This document shows, one piece after another, positions 1-9,865 of a stretch of DNA of 49,111 nt. The DNA is from Chara braunii (lineage: Eukaryota; Streptophyta; Charophyceae; Charales; Characeae): contig BFEA01000463.1 in assembly GCA_003427395.1 (NCBI GenBank), positions 457,151 to 506,261 on the forward strand. The letters are read 5' to 3'. Under the pieces are notes generated by a model that saw only the letters and a program-made list of their open reading frames with translations, had not been told where the DNA came from and searched no databases. Every line of letters starts with the position of its first letter. Position 1 is the stretch's first letter. The position numbers and the translations under genes are program-made.

Positions 1-72
<72 letters not shown>
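1..72. repeat. (TC)n microsatellite
   Basis: An almost pure TC dinucleotide run opens the window. The window ends in (AG)n, the same repeat in the other orientation, which suggests that contig edges fell in unresolvable microsatellites. Confidence 0.95.
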
Positions 73-73
<1 letters not shown>

Positions 74-743
74 ATCTCACTTTCTTCACTGCCTTTGATA
101 ATATTTGTGTTTACGTACGAATTATTTGTGTTTCGGCATAAATAGTTTGTCAAAGAAGATCTAGTAAACGACGTTGTCGGAGCAAAAACCCTAAAAAGGA
201 TATTTGCCCGGGTTTTTTAACGTCGGACGTTGTCTGACCTTTCCGTTGAATTGAAGGACTTGATGAGACTAATGTTTGCCAAAACATTTATTCAGACCTG
301 ACCTATGACGAAGGAACTAAGAGTTTTCAAACTTTAGTCCGGACGCGTGTGACGTCCGGGAATAACGGATGTCAACGACAATGCTACGCTTTTTTCGAAG
401 TCGTAGGAACGTGCGGATAAGGGAATGCTAAAATTAAACCTATCCTAACTATAACAATGTCGCGCGGCTACTAAGCCACGCGATTCAGGGCCTAAGTGGG
501 CTAAAAACAGGGATGTGCCGGGTATGGAGCCACGGCGCGAGAAGGAATAAGGGAACCTATTATTTTTTTTCTCGAGCCGTGGGGGTTGACCCCGAAGCCG
601 TGGATGGGAAGCCATCCACATGGAAACGGTAGATAAGCAGGCAGGCGAGGCCTGCAGGGCCTCAGGCAGGCAAAACCTAAGGCCTCAGGCAGGCAGGCAG
701 GGGCAGACGGCCAGCCAAAGGGGGTTGGGCACGCCAGGCAGGG

Positions 744-816
744 CCTATTGGGTGCTGCACCACTTCGTATCGAAGTATTGCAACTTAGCTCCAGTGAAAG
801 GAGCTAGCCCAATAGG
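744..816. other. three-way-junction fold (73 nt)
   Basis: An outer 9-bp stem (744-752 with 808-816) encloses two hairpins: 762-767 with 771-776 (6 bp, 3-nt loop) and 786-792 with 800-806 (7 bp, 7-nt loop, extended by a G-T pair). The size is tRNA-like, but there is no T-arm TTC motif and no plausible anticodon loop, so I do not call it a tRNA. It is part of the surrounding hairpin-dense domain. Confidence 0.5.
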
Positions 817-1410
817 TACCGTCGTCAAACTGTCACTCTGCAGACTTCGGGATCGAGCCTGACTGCGCGCGTCCAACTTACTCTTGGAGCAGCCACCACC
901 AGGGAAACAATCGGGCGCGACCGATTTCGGCCGCACGATCGATGCGATCGAGCGACTAAAATCCGCCTCGCAGAAATTAGCATCGCCCCTGTGCAGAGAT
1001 GACACGGATAAAATAAATAAATAAGTAAATAAATAAAAATAAAAATTAAAGAAAAGCCAAAAACAGCGTCACTTGGCGCTTGAAGATGCGCCTAAGGGCA
1101 CATAATAATAACATTTTGCATAAGCCAACGGTTTGTTATTACCATTTTGAAAAAAAAAAAAAAAAAAAAGGAACGAAACGAAAGGCGCCAGATGGCGCTC
1201 AAACGAAAGGGAAGGGACTTTAAAGTCCCCAACAGACTGCAGGCGGCCGTTTTTTAGGTAAGATTTTCTTTTATTTCTTTTTTTTGTTTCTTTCAAAATT
1301 TTCTTAGATTTCTTTTTAGATTTTTTTTTTTTTTTTTTTCTCTTTTTCTTTCGAGATGTTTTTCCGTTTTAGCACCCGTTCGTTTTGAAAACGGGTAGCT
1401 GAGTATTGTA

Positions 1411-1450
1411 GCGCCTGAACCAGGCACCTATGATGCCTAGGTACAGGCGC
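1411..1450. other. nested stem-loop
   Basis: GCGCCTG at 1411-1417 pairs with CAGGCGC at 1444-1450. Inside, AGGCA (1422-1426) pairs with TGCCT (1434-1438) around a 7-nt loop. Just upstream, ACCCGTT at 1374-1380 pairs with AACGGGT at 1390-1396. Confidence 0.55.
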
Positions 1451-2102
1451 ACGGGAAGAGAAAAGGTGAGGGAGAGGGACCTTACCTGGCGGAAGAAGCA
1501 ACCATGTCTTCGAAAGCAGGTAAGACTCTAAACTTGTAGTTGACCTCCAAAGGCAAGATGAGCAAAATCGAATGAATCTTCGCCGGGAACATGGAAACGT
1601 ACACAGCCACAGTCATGTGTGTGTGTGTGTATGAGAGAGAGGGAAAGGGAGGGGGAAGCCACCAAACTTACCCGCGGTTGGCACATTCGTCTAGACTTCC
1701 ACCGATAGATTGAGCAAAGTCGAATGAATCTAGCCCCAAACTATGGGGGTATACAATCACATAGTGGCTGCGCAGGTGCTAGATTGTTTCGTGGGACTAT
1801 CACCGACTCGTCAGCAGGGTCACAAGGGGAAAAACGACCATTGGCCACCACAAGACAGGTAAGTTGGTTTTTAAAGTTTTATTATTATTATTATTATTTC
1901 TTCCAGTTTTTGAGGTCGTTGGGGTGTTGGAAGCTCGAAAAAACGAACGAGCCGGTTCCACCAGCCTCAACAGCTGTGCCGAACCTTAGTGTATCAGATG
2001 CGAATATTTTAAGCCGCGAGATCGATGAATCTTGCGGCCAAGATTGGAGCTCGGAGATGAGAGAGTTGGAGAAGAGGACGAGGGAGAGAGAAACGACGTT
2101 GG

Positions 2103-2170
2103 GGTTGGGAGGAGGAGGTCCTACTCCTCCCAACCTGCCAACTGCCCTCCTCGTTTTCAGGGGAGGGCAG
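2103..2170. other. two adjacent strong stem-loops
   Basis: GGTTGGGAGGAG (2103-2114) pairs perfectly with 2124-2135 around a 9-nt loop. Immediately after it, CTGCCCTCCTC (2142-2152) pairs with 2160-2170 around a 7-nt loop with a single G-T pair. These are the longest stems of the domain. Confidence 0.65.
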
Positions 2171-2257
2171 AGAAAAATAAGGGGAGGATTGTTGCAAACA
2201 ACTGGCAGTGCATGAAGCTGACCGAGAAAAATGGTCAGGCGCATCTAGTTAGATTAG

Positions 2258-2259
<2 letters not shown>

Positions 2260-2297
<38 letters not shown>
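2260..2297. repeat. poly-T tract (38 nt)
   Basis: An uninterrupted T run lies within the hairpin domain. It could be the poly(A) tail of a minus-strand retroposed copy, but no target duplication was found to support that. Confidence 0.9.
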
Positions 2298-2298
<1 letters not shown>

Positions 2299-2323
2299 AC
2301 ATTTGTCCTCACGTGGTGATACG

Positions 2324-2565
2324 TCTGGCAGAAGCTGCCAGAGGTAACTGTCCGGCTCCCGTTTTTGCAGGGAGCCTGAAAATTGAAGGGCCACTAAGGA
2401 AAAGGCTAGGTGAAGCCTTTTCCCCGATGTATATGCCCTGGGAAAAGGGTTCGGATACATCAAACTGTAAGGGGTTGTATCTCTCCAACCCCTTATCAGA
2501 AAAATAAAAGAAAAATAGATTTGGAAATGACAGGAACCCAACTATCTCGTGAGATTCCGAGATAG
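2324..2565. other. tandem series of stem-loops
   Basis: Five hairpins follow each other within 242 bases: 2324-2342 (8-bp stem, 3-nt loop), 2354-2376 (7 bp), 2398-2423 (10 bp, 6-nt loop), 2468-2495 (10 bp, 8-nt loop) and 2542-2565 (8 bp, 8-nt loop). An alternative 9-bp stem, 2416-2424 with 2440-2448, uses bases of the 2398-2423 hairpin, so the two folds exclude each other. Confidence 0.65.
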
Positions 2566-2649
2566 CTGGGAAAAAGAAAAGGAAAAATAAAATGAGGCTG
2601 TTAAAGAAACTTCCCCACACTAAGGTTGTGGTTGTAGTGCGGCCTCAGT

Positions 2650-2709
2650 CAACCCTGGATCCTGGCCAGATCAAGGGCTCAACCCTGGATCCTGGCCAGA
2701 TCAAGGGCT
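2650..2709. repeat. 30-bp tandem duplication
   Basis: The 30-bp unit at 2650-2679 is repeated exactly at 2680-2709. Each unit contains the palindrome CTGGCCAG. Exact identity suggests a recent event or assembly slippage. Confidence 0.9.
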
Positions 2710-2764
2710 CATATTGAGCCCGCGATTTTGCCTGGGGGCTGGAGTGACATGCAACCCTCCTTAG

Positions 2765-2775
2765 CCAATATAAAA
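2765..2775 (+). promoter_or_regulatory. possible CCAAT/TATA pair
   Basis: CCAAT at 2765-2769 overlaps TATAAAA at 2769-2775. The spacing is unusual for a real CCAAT and TATA box, and no gene is evident downstream. It could be a promoter of a decayed element or chance. Confidence 0.15.
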
Positions 2776-3080
2776 CAGGCAGCTGCCACACAATGCACTC
2801 GTGATGCCAGTGTGTGATGACCACACTTGAGTGTTGCTCGCTGCTGGAGCTGCTGCCTGAGGCAACGTGAGGAGAGGCTGGAGATCTGCAGAGGAGCGCG
2901 AGGAGGAGAGTTGGGAAGCCATAGCCAAGGCAGGGAGCACTCTACTCCCCTCCCCTCTCGCTGCTGCTGGTCCCACGGGACAAACCCAGTAACATTGTGG
3001 GACTAAGGCAGTGCGGCACAGTGAAATTTGGGCCTGGGGCCCAAATTTTACTAATTTTGGCCTGCTGTTTTCACTGCAGT

Positions 3081-3296
3081 AGTACGGGAGTGCTGCCGAA
3101 ATTGTGCGCCAGCGGTGCGGGTTTTTACGGTAGCGGTACGAAAGTGCTGTCGAAATTCTACGGCGGTGACACTGGTTTTTTCGACGGTGGTGTGGAAGCG
3201 CTGCCGGATTTTTGCGGCAGCGGTTCTGGTTTTGTCGGCGGTGGTGTGGAAACGATGCCAGAATTTTTTTTTACGGTGTCAGTATCGGATTCTTGC
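3081..3296 (+). repeat. 54-bp minisatellite, four units
   Basis: Four consecutive 54-bp units begin at 3081, 3135, 3189 and 3243. They are diverged but align without gaps. Read on the plus strand they encode an 18-residue repeat of the form GGVEALPDFCGSGSGFVG. The period is a multiple of three and the frame is open from 2997 to 3362, but I see no independent sign that the peptide is made. Confidence 0.75.
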
Positions 3297-3480
3297 AGCG
3301 ACGACACTATTTTCACGACAGTAACGGTAGTATTTTTGCACTCAGTGGAGGTGGGACGTTGACACAGAGGAGGTGCCTCAAAGTGGTGTTTTGTTTTTAA
3401 GTGGCGTGAGAATGACGTCGCAGAGACACCGTGCTTTAGAGCCAAGTGGCAGTAACGAGAAAACGCCACCGGATTATTGA

Positions 3481-3694
3481 AAGGTGATCGGTGTTGAGAG
3501 GGTACTCTGGCAAGCAGTCGTCAAAGGGAGTGGTGTCGATCACTTTGTTGACGACTGGGTGGGACGACCTTCTCATCAGAAGGGCGAAAAATTAATACGG
3601 TCTTCTTGAGGGTACCGTCCAAACTTCACTCAAGGTCAGTTAATCTGATTCAGTTCCCTCCACACCTGTGTGAACCCACACTTGCTTGACCTTG
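3481..3694. other. hairpin cluster at the domain's right end
   Basis: CAGTCGTCA at 3515-3523 pairs with 3549-3557. CCTTCT at 3568-3573 pairs with 3578-3583 over a 4-nt loop. CAAGGTCA at 3631-3638 pairs with 3687-3694 and encloses the hairpin 3668-3672/3677-3681. Beyond about 3720 such structures become sparse. From 3721 to 4098 I see nothing else to annotate. Confidence 0.5.
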
Positions 3695-4098
3695 GTTCTC
3701 TGGACGTTCATTGGAAAGGGAAGTGCAATGTGTGTTTGCGTGTGTTATGAGGAGTCTGACGATGATAAAGAAATGTATGGTGGTCTATGTGTGATCTGAC
3801 TTTGATTGGAGGTACGGCATGTGGGCTGAGATGGATGAGGGTGATGATGGTGAAAGAATGATTGTTTTTCTCACCTCTTTACTTGTGAGTGCGTGTAAAC
3901 TAAAGGAAAAAGAAGACGACGAAAATGAAGCGGGCACAAAGAAGAGAAACACAATTAAACTTGGACTTTTTCCCAAAGGTCACCATTTCTTTTCCGAATG
4001 ACCTTTTCTATCTACGCCTCTCCGTCTGAATGACTATTTTCTTACAATTTTTTTTCCTTCGTCTAAGTTGCTCCTAACGTCAGGCGGCAAGAGTTGCT

Positions 4099-5853
4099 TT
4101 GCCCCCCGTGTCGATGTTTTTCCTTTTCCTAGGAGGCATCTGGGGCGGGTGTTCGTTACTTAGGGGCCGACCCTATTATCGACTAAGAGTGGACCAGTTT
4201 GCGGGGGGGTACCATGCTGTTGCGGTGGAGCCAGCCCGACTTCTGAGTTCCGAGGTTCACTCGGACGAGGATGAGATGTATCCTAGACCACCTCCTAGGG
4301 GGATGGATAAAAGTATCTTCATGAAAAGACTTTAAGTTTTTGCTGCCTTGCGTAAGGAGAAACTGCCATAGCACTCCTTTCGTGGTCGTTCTAGTGAGTC
4401 ATTGACGTATGGGGAACTGATGCCACAAGCAGCCCAGTTCGTGTCCTACTAGCCAAACGGAGTGTATTTAGATACTCCCGACGTGGCTGGCCGTGCCATA
4501 AGAAGCACGGGCCAGAAGCCTTAGTAATACTTAGTTTTAAGTTGATCACCTTTGTCTTCACTTCTTTAAGATGGTTGCGGGAACGACGGTTTGTTACCTT
4601 TTCCACAATCGTGATGCAGCGGCAGAGCGGATCGAGTCTCGGAGGCTTAATGAAAAAGATTAGAGAGGATAGGACGGCTCGTCTATAATCCTTATGAATT
4701 ATACTCTGAGGAGGATGTTCCGCGATTCTGGGGAGGCAGTGATCGGAATCCCCCTAGACGACTTATTTTTAGTTCAAGGATTGGACAGGACATACTACAC
4801 TATGAGTTTGCGTCACCACTGCCCGAGTGTGACTTCGCTAATATGAACTTAGTGGTGATGCAGCCATATCAGATTTATCTACGAATGGACGAGATCCCCG
4901 AGATAAGGCTGACGTTCGCTCGTTCCGTACTTAAGTTGAATGAACGACAGGGCCCTTTCTTCGGTATATATCATACAAGACGAGTGCACGCAATCAGGTT
5001 CAGTATTCTACGAGTTGAACCTTTCTCTAACTATGCATGGCAGGATGGGGAGAACGAGCTCGGGGAAGAATTACGTGTTTAATGTAATTTCTGTTCTGGC
5101 ACGCAGATGCCTGGAGCACGACGCGACTTAACGACCCCGAGGTACCTGCTAGTTCGCGACACATATGAGGTCGATCTAATCAGAGGAGCGGAGCAACTTT
5201 TACGGGTTCGAGACGGTTCTCATACAGAGTGGATTGGCTTCATCGGGTTATTACGAAACCGCTAGGGATTTTTTTCCACTACTCGCGGGGGTTTACGGGC
5301 AAATACGGCCCGAACTCAGGATGAGTTTTTTGGATATACCTTATATTTCCACCGCGGGAGTAATCTTCAATGTCTGGCTCGAGTCATTATGAGCATCACG
5401 ATTACCTCGTCCGACAGACGTTTCGGCGTCATCCTGATCCAGGATAGTGAGACCACATACTTGTTTGGACTCAGTCTGCCTTTCCGAGTCATAGTGTGGA
5501 AACTAGCCTCACGGATGACCTCCTAATATGGTACTCAGATTTTTAGAGTCATGAGAAGAGGGCGAGTGACAACCCTGCTACTTGACGACAACGAGTGCGC
5601 GCATTTGGATTTGTTGGAGGCACAGGTGCGTGGAGGACGACAGATTTACCAAGGGTAGACACCGCTTTATGGAAATCTTACTCAGATTCCAGAAAAACCC
5701 CTTGCATAGACTATCCCGTTGAGGAAGCCATATGATCTATGGCTTCACGAGATAATATCAAAACAAAAACAAAAACACTTTATGCACTAAGAACCACTAG
5801 ATGAAGAGTATTCGGATTACCCCGATGATTTCACTATCATGCTTATGCATTGA
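4099..5853 (+). pseudogene. decayed ORF of unknown family
   Basis: One frame (codons starting at positions equal to 1 modulo 3) stays protein-like for a long distance although it has stop codons. From 4652 to 5853 there are about 400 codons with stops at 5080, 5263, 5524, 5656, 5707, 5788 and the last at 5851. About 19 stops would be expected in random sequence. All internal stops are TAA or TAG, each one transition from a glutamine codon. The upstream part, 4099-4335, is open in the same frame, but 4336-4651 has many stops and may be an intron or more decayed. Readable segments include YNPYELYSEEDVPRFW, ARSVLKLNERQGPFFGIYHT and LLRVRDGSHTEWIGFIGLL. I do not recognise the family. It could be a host-gene relic or the capsid-like ORF of a retroelement. 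Confidence 0.4.
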
Positions 5854-7284
5854 GGGGTAATCGTTCGCAAAGAAATAAGCTGAATAAAGTAAAAAGTGAA
5901 CGTCTGAAAAAGTAATTGAATATAATGGCGATGACAAAGTAGCGGGAGGCAGAACATTTCAGTGTTAAGTAACTTGTTATTAATACTCCGTCATTCGTGG
6001 AACAGAAAAAGTAATTATTGTCCAGGAGGACAAATCGACCAACAAAATTGCATTCGTAGTTGAATATGGTACGGAAGTGTGGTCGAACCGAGAGTTCAAA
6101 CATCGACCAGGAACCACATCACTTGTTGATCTGCATGGTAGCAGTGGTATTTACTTGCAAAAATAATTCATGACAAGTTTCAGTAGTCATGACAGAAAAA
6201 TCAGTTCTAGTTTGCTTCTTCAATTGATAGTCTGGGAGTGACAATATAAATATCCTTCAGTCATGCAGGTTGGAAAGGGACACTTTGGCAGACCATCTCA
6301 TCAAGTCAATGATTTGGATTGTGTGATTTTGTTTTAAGGTATGGGGATTTTTGTTGTTTGATTGCTAAGGACTAAGGATTGTTTTCACGCTTGGTTGAGA
6401 CTGTCTTAGTCGACCGGCGTATGCTTCGTACTTGGGAGATCAGCGCCCCAGGGAACGAACGACGTTCGGGTCCATTCGGCGTTTAACCAAACATTTCCTA
6501 TACTGCAGCAAGACGAGCAAACGCCCTCGGCTGATTTACCTCTGCGATTGCATTTAAAAACCTTCGCACGTGGGTCAGTAGCTCGGTAGGGATACGCCCC
6601 TAAGGGTGGTGACAGCCCCTTAGGGATGCAAGCTTATGCCCAGCGAAAACCTATCTTGTCGTAGGGGATCGTGGGATGTATAGCTGGCGCACCCGGCTAG
6701 AGCGGCGAAGGAACGATGCAACCACGTCCGTTTCGGCAGTTCGCGGAATGTTATGCATCGTTCCCGAGTTGTCTTTTTAGATAAACTCCTGCATGACATG
6801 TCCGGGAGGGCTCTCGTTTTCACGCGAGGGTCGATGCTCTCGACAACGTATCTCATGAACGCACCTCAGTGTTCATTCTGCAATGTTTGGGACAACGCGA
6901 CTGACGTTTTTAACTTATAGTCCTATAAGTTTACTTTTTGTAGAAAAAAAGATGTTGCAATTAACCCATTCTAGAAAGGATTCTCATGAAACTAGAAAGT
7001 TTGTTAAAAAAATGGTTCTGTAGTTTTTCGGTTTGAGGCGACTAACTGTTCTTGGTTACGTCCTTGCAAGTGACTATCTCTAAAAGACTAAACTTTATTA
7101 GAAACGTCTTCGTTGTCCTACACGTCCTCATTCATTTAATTAAAACAAGGATTTTGGGGAAGAATGAATTTATTAATGTACGACACTTATGGATTGACTT
7201 TTCTGAGTTATAGCCTCATAACACTTTGTTTAATAATCCTCTTCGATTTCCAGGTCCTTATTCGGACTTAGTCTTTCTTTGTGA
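5854..7284. other. no identifiable gene
   Basis: This stretch has no long conserved frame. At 6340-6900 it is more GC-rich than its neighbours and holds a 78-codon minus-strand ORF (6620-6856) with no recognisable motif. From about 7150 some residues (for example KNEFINVR) could belong to the N-terminal side of the downstream DUF7869-like pseudogene, but frame changes prevent a firm boundary. Confidence 0.3.
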
Positions 7285-9431
7285 ACGTGTTTTGACAAAG
7301 TATTCACTGGTTCTGTTTTTTGCGTCGAAATGTTCGACAAGTCACTAGAGAAACACCGGTTAATGCAAGGAGAAGAGAGACAAAAACTCAGTAAGCATCG
7401 CCACAAGGCTTTCAGCCGACCGACAGAGTACATTGCAATGATCATCGATGGTATGGATCAAAGCAAGACCATACTGTCACACTATGTAGCATCGTGTTCA
7501 GGTTCGGTGACCGAACCCGAACATTCGGGACTGAACGCGAACGAGCGTCGAAACTCTCCGAACACGAACATAAAAATATTAAAAAATAATAATTATCATT
7601 CTCCAAAAAATATGGAAAGAAAAAAATGTTATGTAAAATACTAATACAAAGAACTTTTGCCTCGAGGTATGGTCCAATTCGTAACCAAACTCGAGTTAAA
7701 AAACAAAAACAAAAAAAAAGGTTTTTATTTTTTTATTTTTTAAATATGTTCGGCCGAACACGTTCGGGTGGCGTTCGGCCGAACACCCAAACATGTTCGG
7801 ACGTTCGAAAAAGCTCCGAACATGTTTAGTGTGCTACACAACTGCCGCACTTCAAGAGGGTTCGAAATGATTCGATTCTGAAAGAATGAAACTTTGTGAA
7901 AGTTCACATGGTTGGGGTCACGGTGTTAGGATTTTTATCGACCGCATTTGCAACTATTTTCTTTGACAACTTCAAATCGGATTCTAATTGCATGCTAATT
8001 GTTCTTCATCGTCGGATTTCTTAACTTCCTAGACCATTTCCGGAAGTCTTGTATCTTACTCTTGATAATACTTCGAAAGAGAACAAGAACAAATTTGTGT
8101 TAGCATATCCCGTTTTCTTAGTGAAGGTGAAAGTCTTTAGGAAAGTTAAGTTAAAATTTCTTCTTGTAGGTCACACACACGAGGACATCGATTAGATGTT
8201 CAAATGTTTTTTGAAAAAGCTGGTTGTACATGATGCGTTCGATCTTCCTGAGTTGCAACACATCATTAGGGAGTCATACAAGGTAGAACAAGATCATGGA
8301 GTCTACGTTGAAGAGATGACGGAAACAATGAACTGCCAATTGTACATCCATGATCATCTACATAATGTCAATGATATTAGCTTCAAAGAATATTTCTGAA
8401 TTAAGCGCAACGACGACCGGAAGGTGCGCATTTGAAGCAAGTAATATCATAATTTGCAGTGGCAGCCGAACGACAGAGAAAATCAGGACATCTTCAATTC
8501 AGAGCTCGCAAGACATGTTCAAGCTTTGCCAAAGCATGTAATCTAATTTTTGGGAGCCAAATTTCGGCTTACCTGTCGAGACGAGGACGAGAGGCGTGAC
8601 AAGATCGACAACAGTGAAGGTCATGTTCGTAATCGAAAAGCGCGAGGATATTCGAAATTCAAGGTTGATGATGATGTACTTTCCATCGTAGCCTTGAAAA
8701 CCAACGTACAAGGTTTGTCGTATTATGTTCAACCCCACAACATTGAATGGTGGAATAAGTTCATAGCAACGCAGGAAACACTCGACCTTGAGGACAAAAA
8801 TCTCAAAGAGGTTTTCGCATGGCCCTCTATCAAAGCTAATGTCAGCAGAGCAGGTGAAGAAGTTTTACCAACCGCTGATGGCTTTGATCAACACTGGAAT
8901 GATATTTTCCCTCCTGAGAGACCCGTCTACATCGGCACATGTAAGAGCAGACAGTTTCGAGGCAACACTTTCATCGCACTACGACCTTGTCCGGGGCAGG
9001 AAGAGAGAGACCAACCTTGCCACATTGGCAAGGTTGTCGAGCTACTAGCAGATACACGATTCAAAGTCGCTTGGTTTGCACAACGTGACAAAGGAGAGGG
9101 TTACTATCCTCAGTTCATGAGAAATCCTCAAGGAAAGACCACGAGAGAGTCTTCCGAGGATGTGCACGACTGGAGCTGCAGCGTGTTTTTTTACAACTTC
9201 TAACTGAAGACAGACATGACCTTTTTTTTGCAGACCAGACAAAAGATATTTGAGATGCTAAATTCAATGGCAACGGAGGATGTTGACTAGGAAAACCTTG
9301 TAGAAACCGATTGTTTCGGAGGTTGTCAGAGAGCCATCGAGATTGAAGTCATTTCTGGTTCCACAATAGAGCAGGTTTCCTTTTGTCCCTGTTCACCAGA
9401 TTATCTAAGTTTAGTCGTTAGTGGTTATTAA
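7285..9431 (+). pseudogene. DUF7869-like protein pseudogene with C-terminal barrel
   Basis: The first part reads from 7285 and includes TEYIAMIIDGMDQSKT before a transposon (7482-7840) interrupts it. If the transposon plus one 9-bp target copy is removed, the frame continues with KTILPHFKRVRND and stays in one phase to 9429. Recognisable blocks are LYLTLDNTSKENKNKF (LDN at 8061-8069), FLLVGHTHEDID (ending 8192) and DAFDLPELQHIIRESY. These match, from memory, the DUF7869 signature LDN..ENKN and GHTHEDID of plant and animal proteins of unknown function. The C-terminal part, about 8925-9120, contains HIGKVVELLADTRFKVAWF, which resembles a BAH or SH3-like barrel. In-frame stops lie at 7887, 8022, 8193, 8397, 8433, 8442, 8544, 9201 and 9288; the frame ends at 9429. 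The TAG after HEDID probably replaces a glutamine. A 51-bp intron at 9183-9233 (GT...TTTGCAG, phase 0) would remove the stop at 9201, but this is speculative. It may be a host family or transposon-encoded. Confidence 0.65.
7482..7840 (+). mobile_element. non-autonomous TIR element, copy 1 (inside pseudogene)
   Basis: A 359-bp element starts CTATGTAGCA and ends GTGCTACACA. It is flanked by ACTGTCACA (7473-7481) and ACTGCCGCA (7841-7849), a 9-bp target duplication with two transitions. GTTCG/CGAAC-rich arms flank an AT-rich core. A 9-bp duplication points to the Mutator-like superfamily. The host frame is restored on removal, which independently confirms the boundaries. Confidence 0.8.
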
Positions 9432-9865
9432 ATCCTTGTAAATTTTGTACATCAGTAGGTCATAGTTTGCCTGACCCTGTTTAGCCAGGCATGTGTGGCC
9501 ACTCTTTCTTGTTTTGGCGTTTTTTTTCATTCTATTTCGCGTACTTTTAGTTTTCGATTTTGAGAATTTGGAAATTGACTAAAGATTTGTGGTTTGAGTT
9601 TCAACTATTCGAAGCATTAACAACTCCAATTGTTTTTCTTTTAGTTTTTTTAAAACCAAAATTATGTTCGTCATTCTTTTATTAACCTCGCTCCGTTTTG
9701 TTTTTTCAATGCAATTCGCTTACCCAAGCTACGAAATGAGCAATTTGTTAATGAAACTTGTTTTTTATTTTCTCCTTGTAGTCTATTTTTAGACAATTCG
9801 CTCTGTCATTCAATATTTGACAAAAAAACATTTGTAACGTGAACGACTGTTGATGTGGGTATGTA
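9432..9865. other. no identifiable feature
   Basis: AT-rich sequence downstream of the DUF7869-like pseudogene, with no open frame or repeat structure that I can support. It could include the decayed 3' untranslated region. Confidence 0.4.

Larger units (their letters stand above)
200..3720. other. hairpin-dense domain
   Basis: About 3.5 kb contains an unusual density of perfect or near-perfect stem-loops with short loops. Those I checked base by base: 271-288 (7-bp stem), 339-359 (7), 460-483 (9 with one mismatch), 600-619 (8), 744-816 (branched), 1214-1229 (16-nt palindrome), 1374-1396 (7), 1411-1450 (7 with an inner 5-bp stem), 2103-2135 (12), 2142-2170 (11 with one G-T), 2324-2342 (8), 2354-2376 (7), 2398-2423 (10), 2468-2495 (10), 2542-2565 (8), 2705-2721 (6), 3515-3557 (9), 3568-3583 (6), 3631-3694 (8 with an inner 5-bp stem). 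A 7-bp stem with a 3-10-nt loop is expected roughly once per 2 kb by chance, so 8-12-bp stems at this density are not random. The stems differ from one another. No coding frame persists here. Function is unknown. Confidence 0.7.

Noticed and set aside
744-816. tRNA gene
   Set aside because: The size fits, but the T-arm motif, D arm and anticodon loop are missing.
1316-1860. Short exons with strong splice donors (near 1485, 1518 and 1859)
   Set aside because: Donor-like GTAAG sites occur on both strands within 400 bases, partly as an inverted repeat, with no supported downstream exon.
2260-2297. Poly-T as the tail of a minus-strand retroposon
   Set aside because: No target-site duplication or coding remnant was found beside it.
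3540-3600. Hammerhead-like CTGATGAG on the minus strand near 3572
   Set aside because: The required GAAA segment does not follow; the match is part of a simple 6-bp hairpin.
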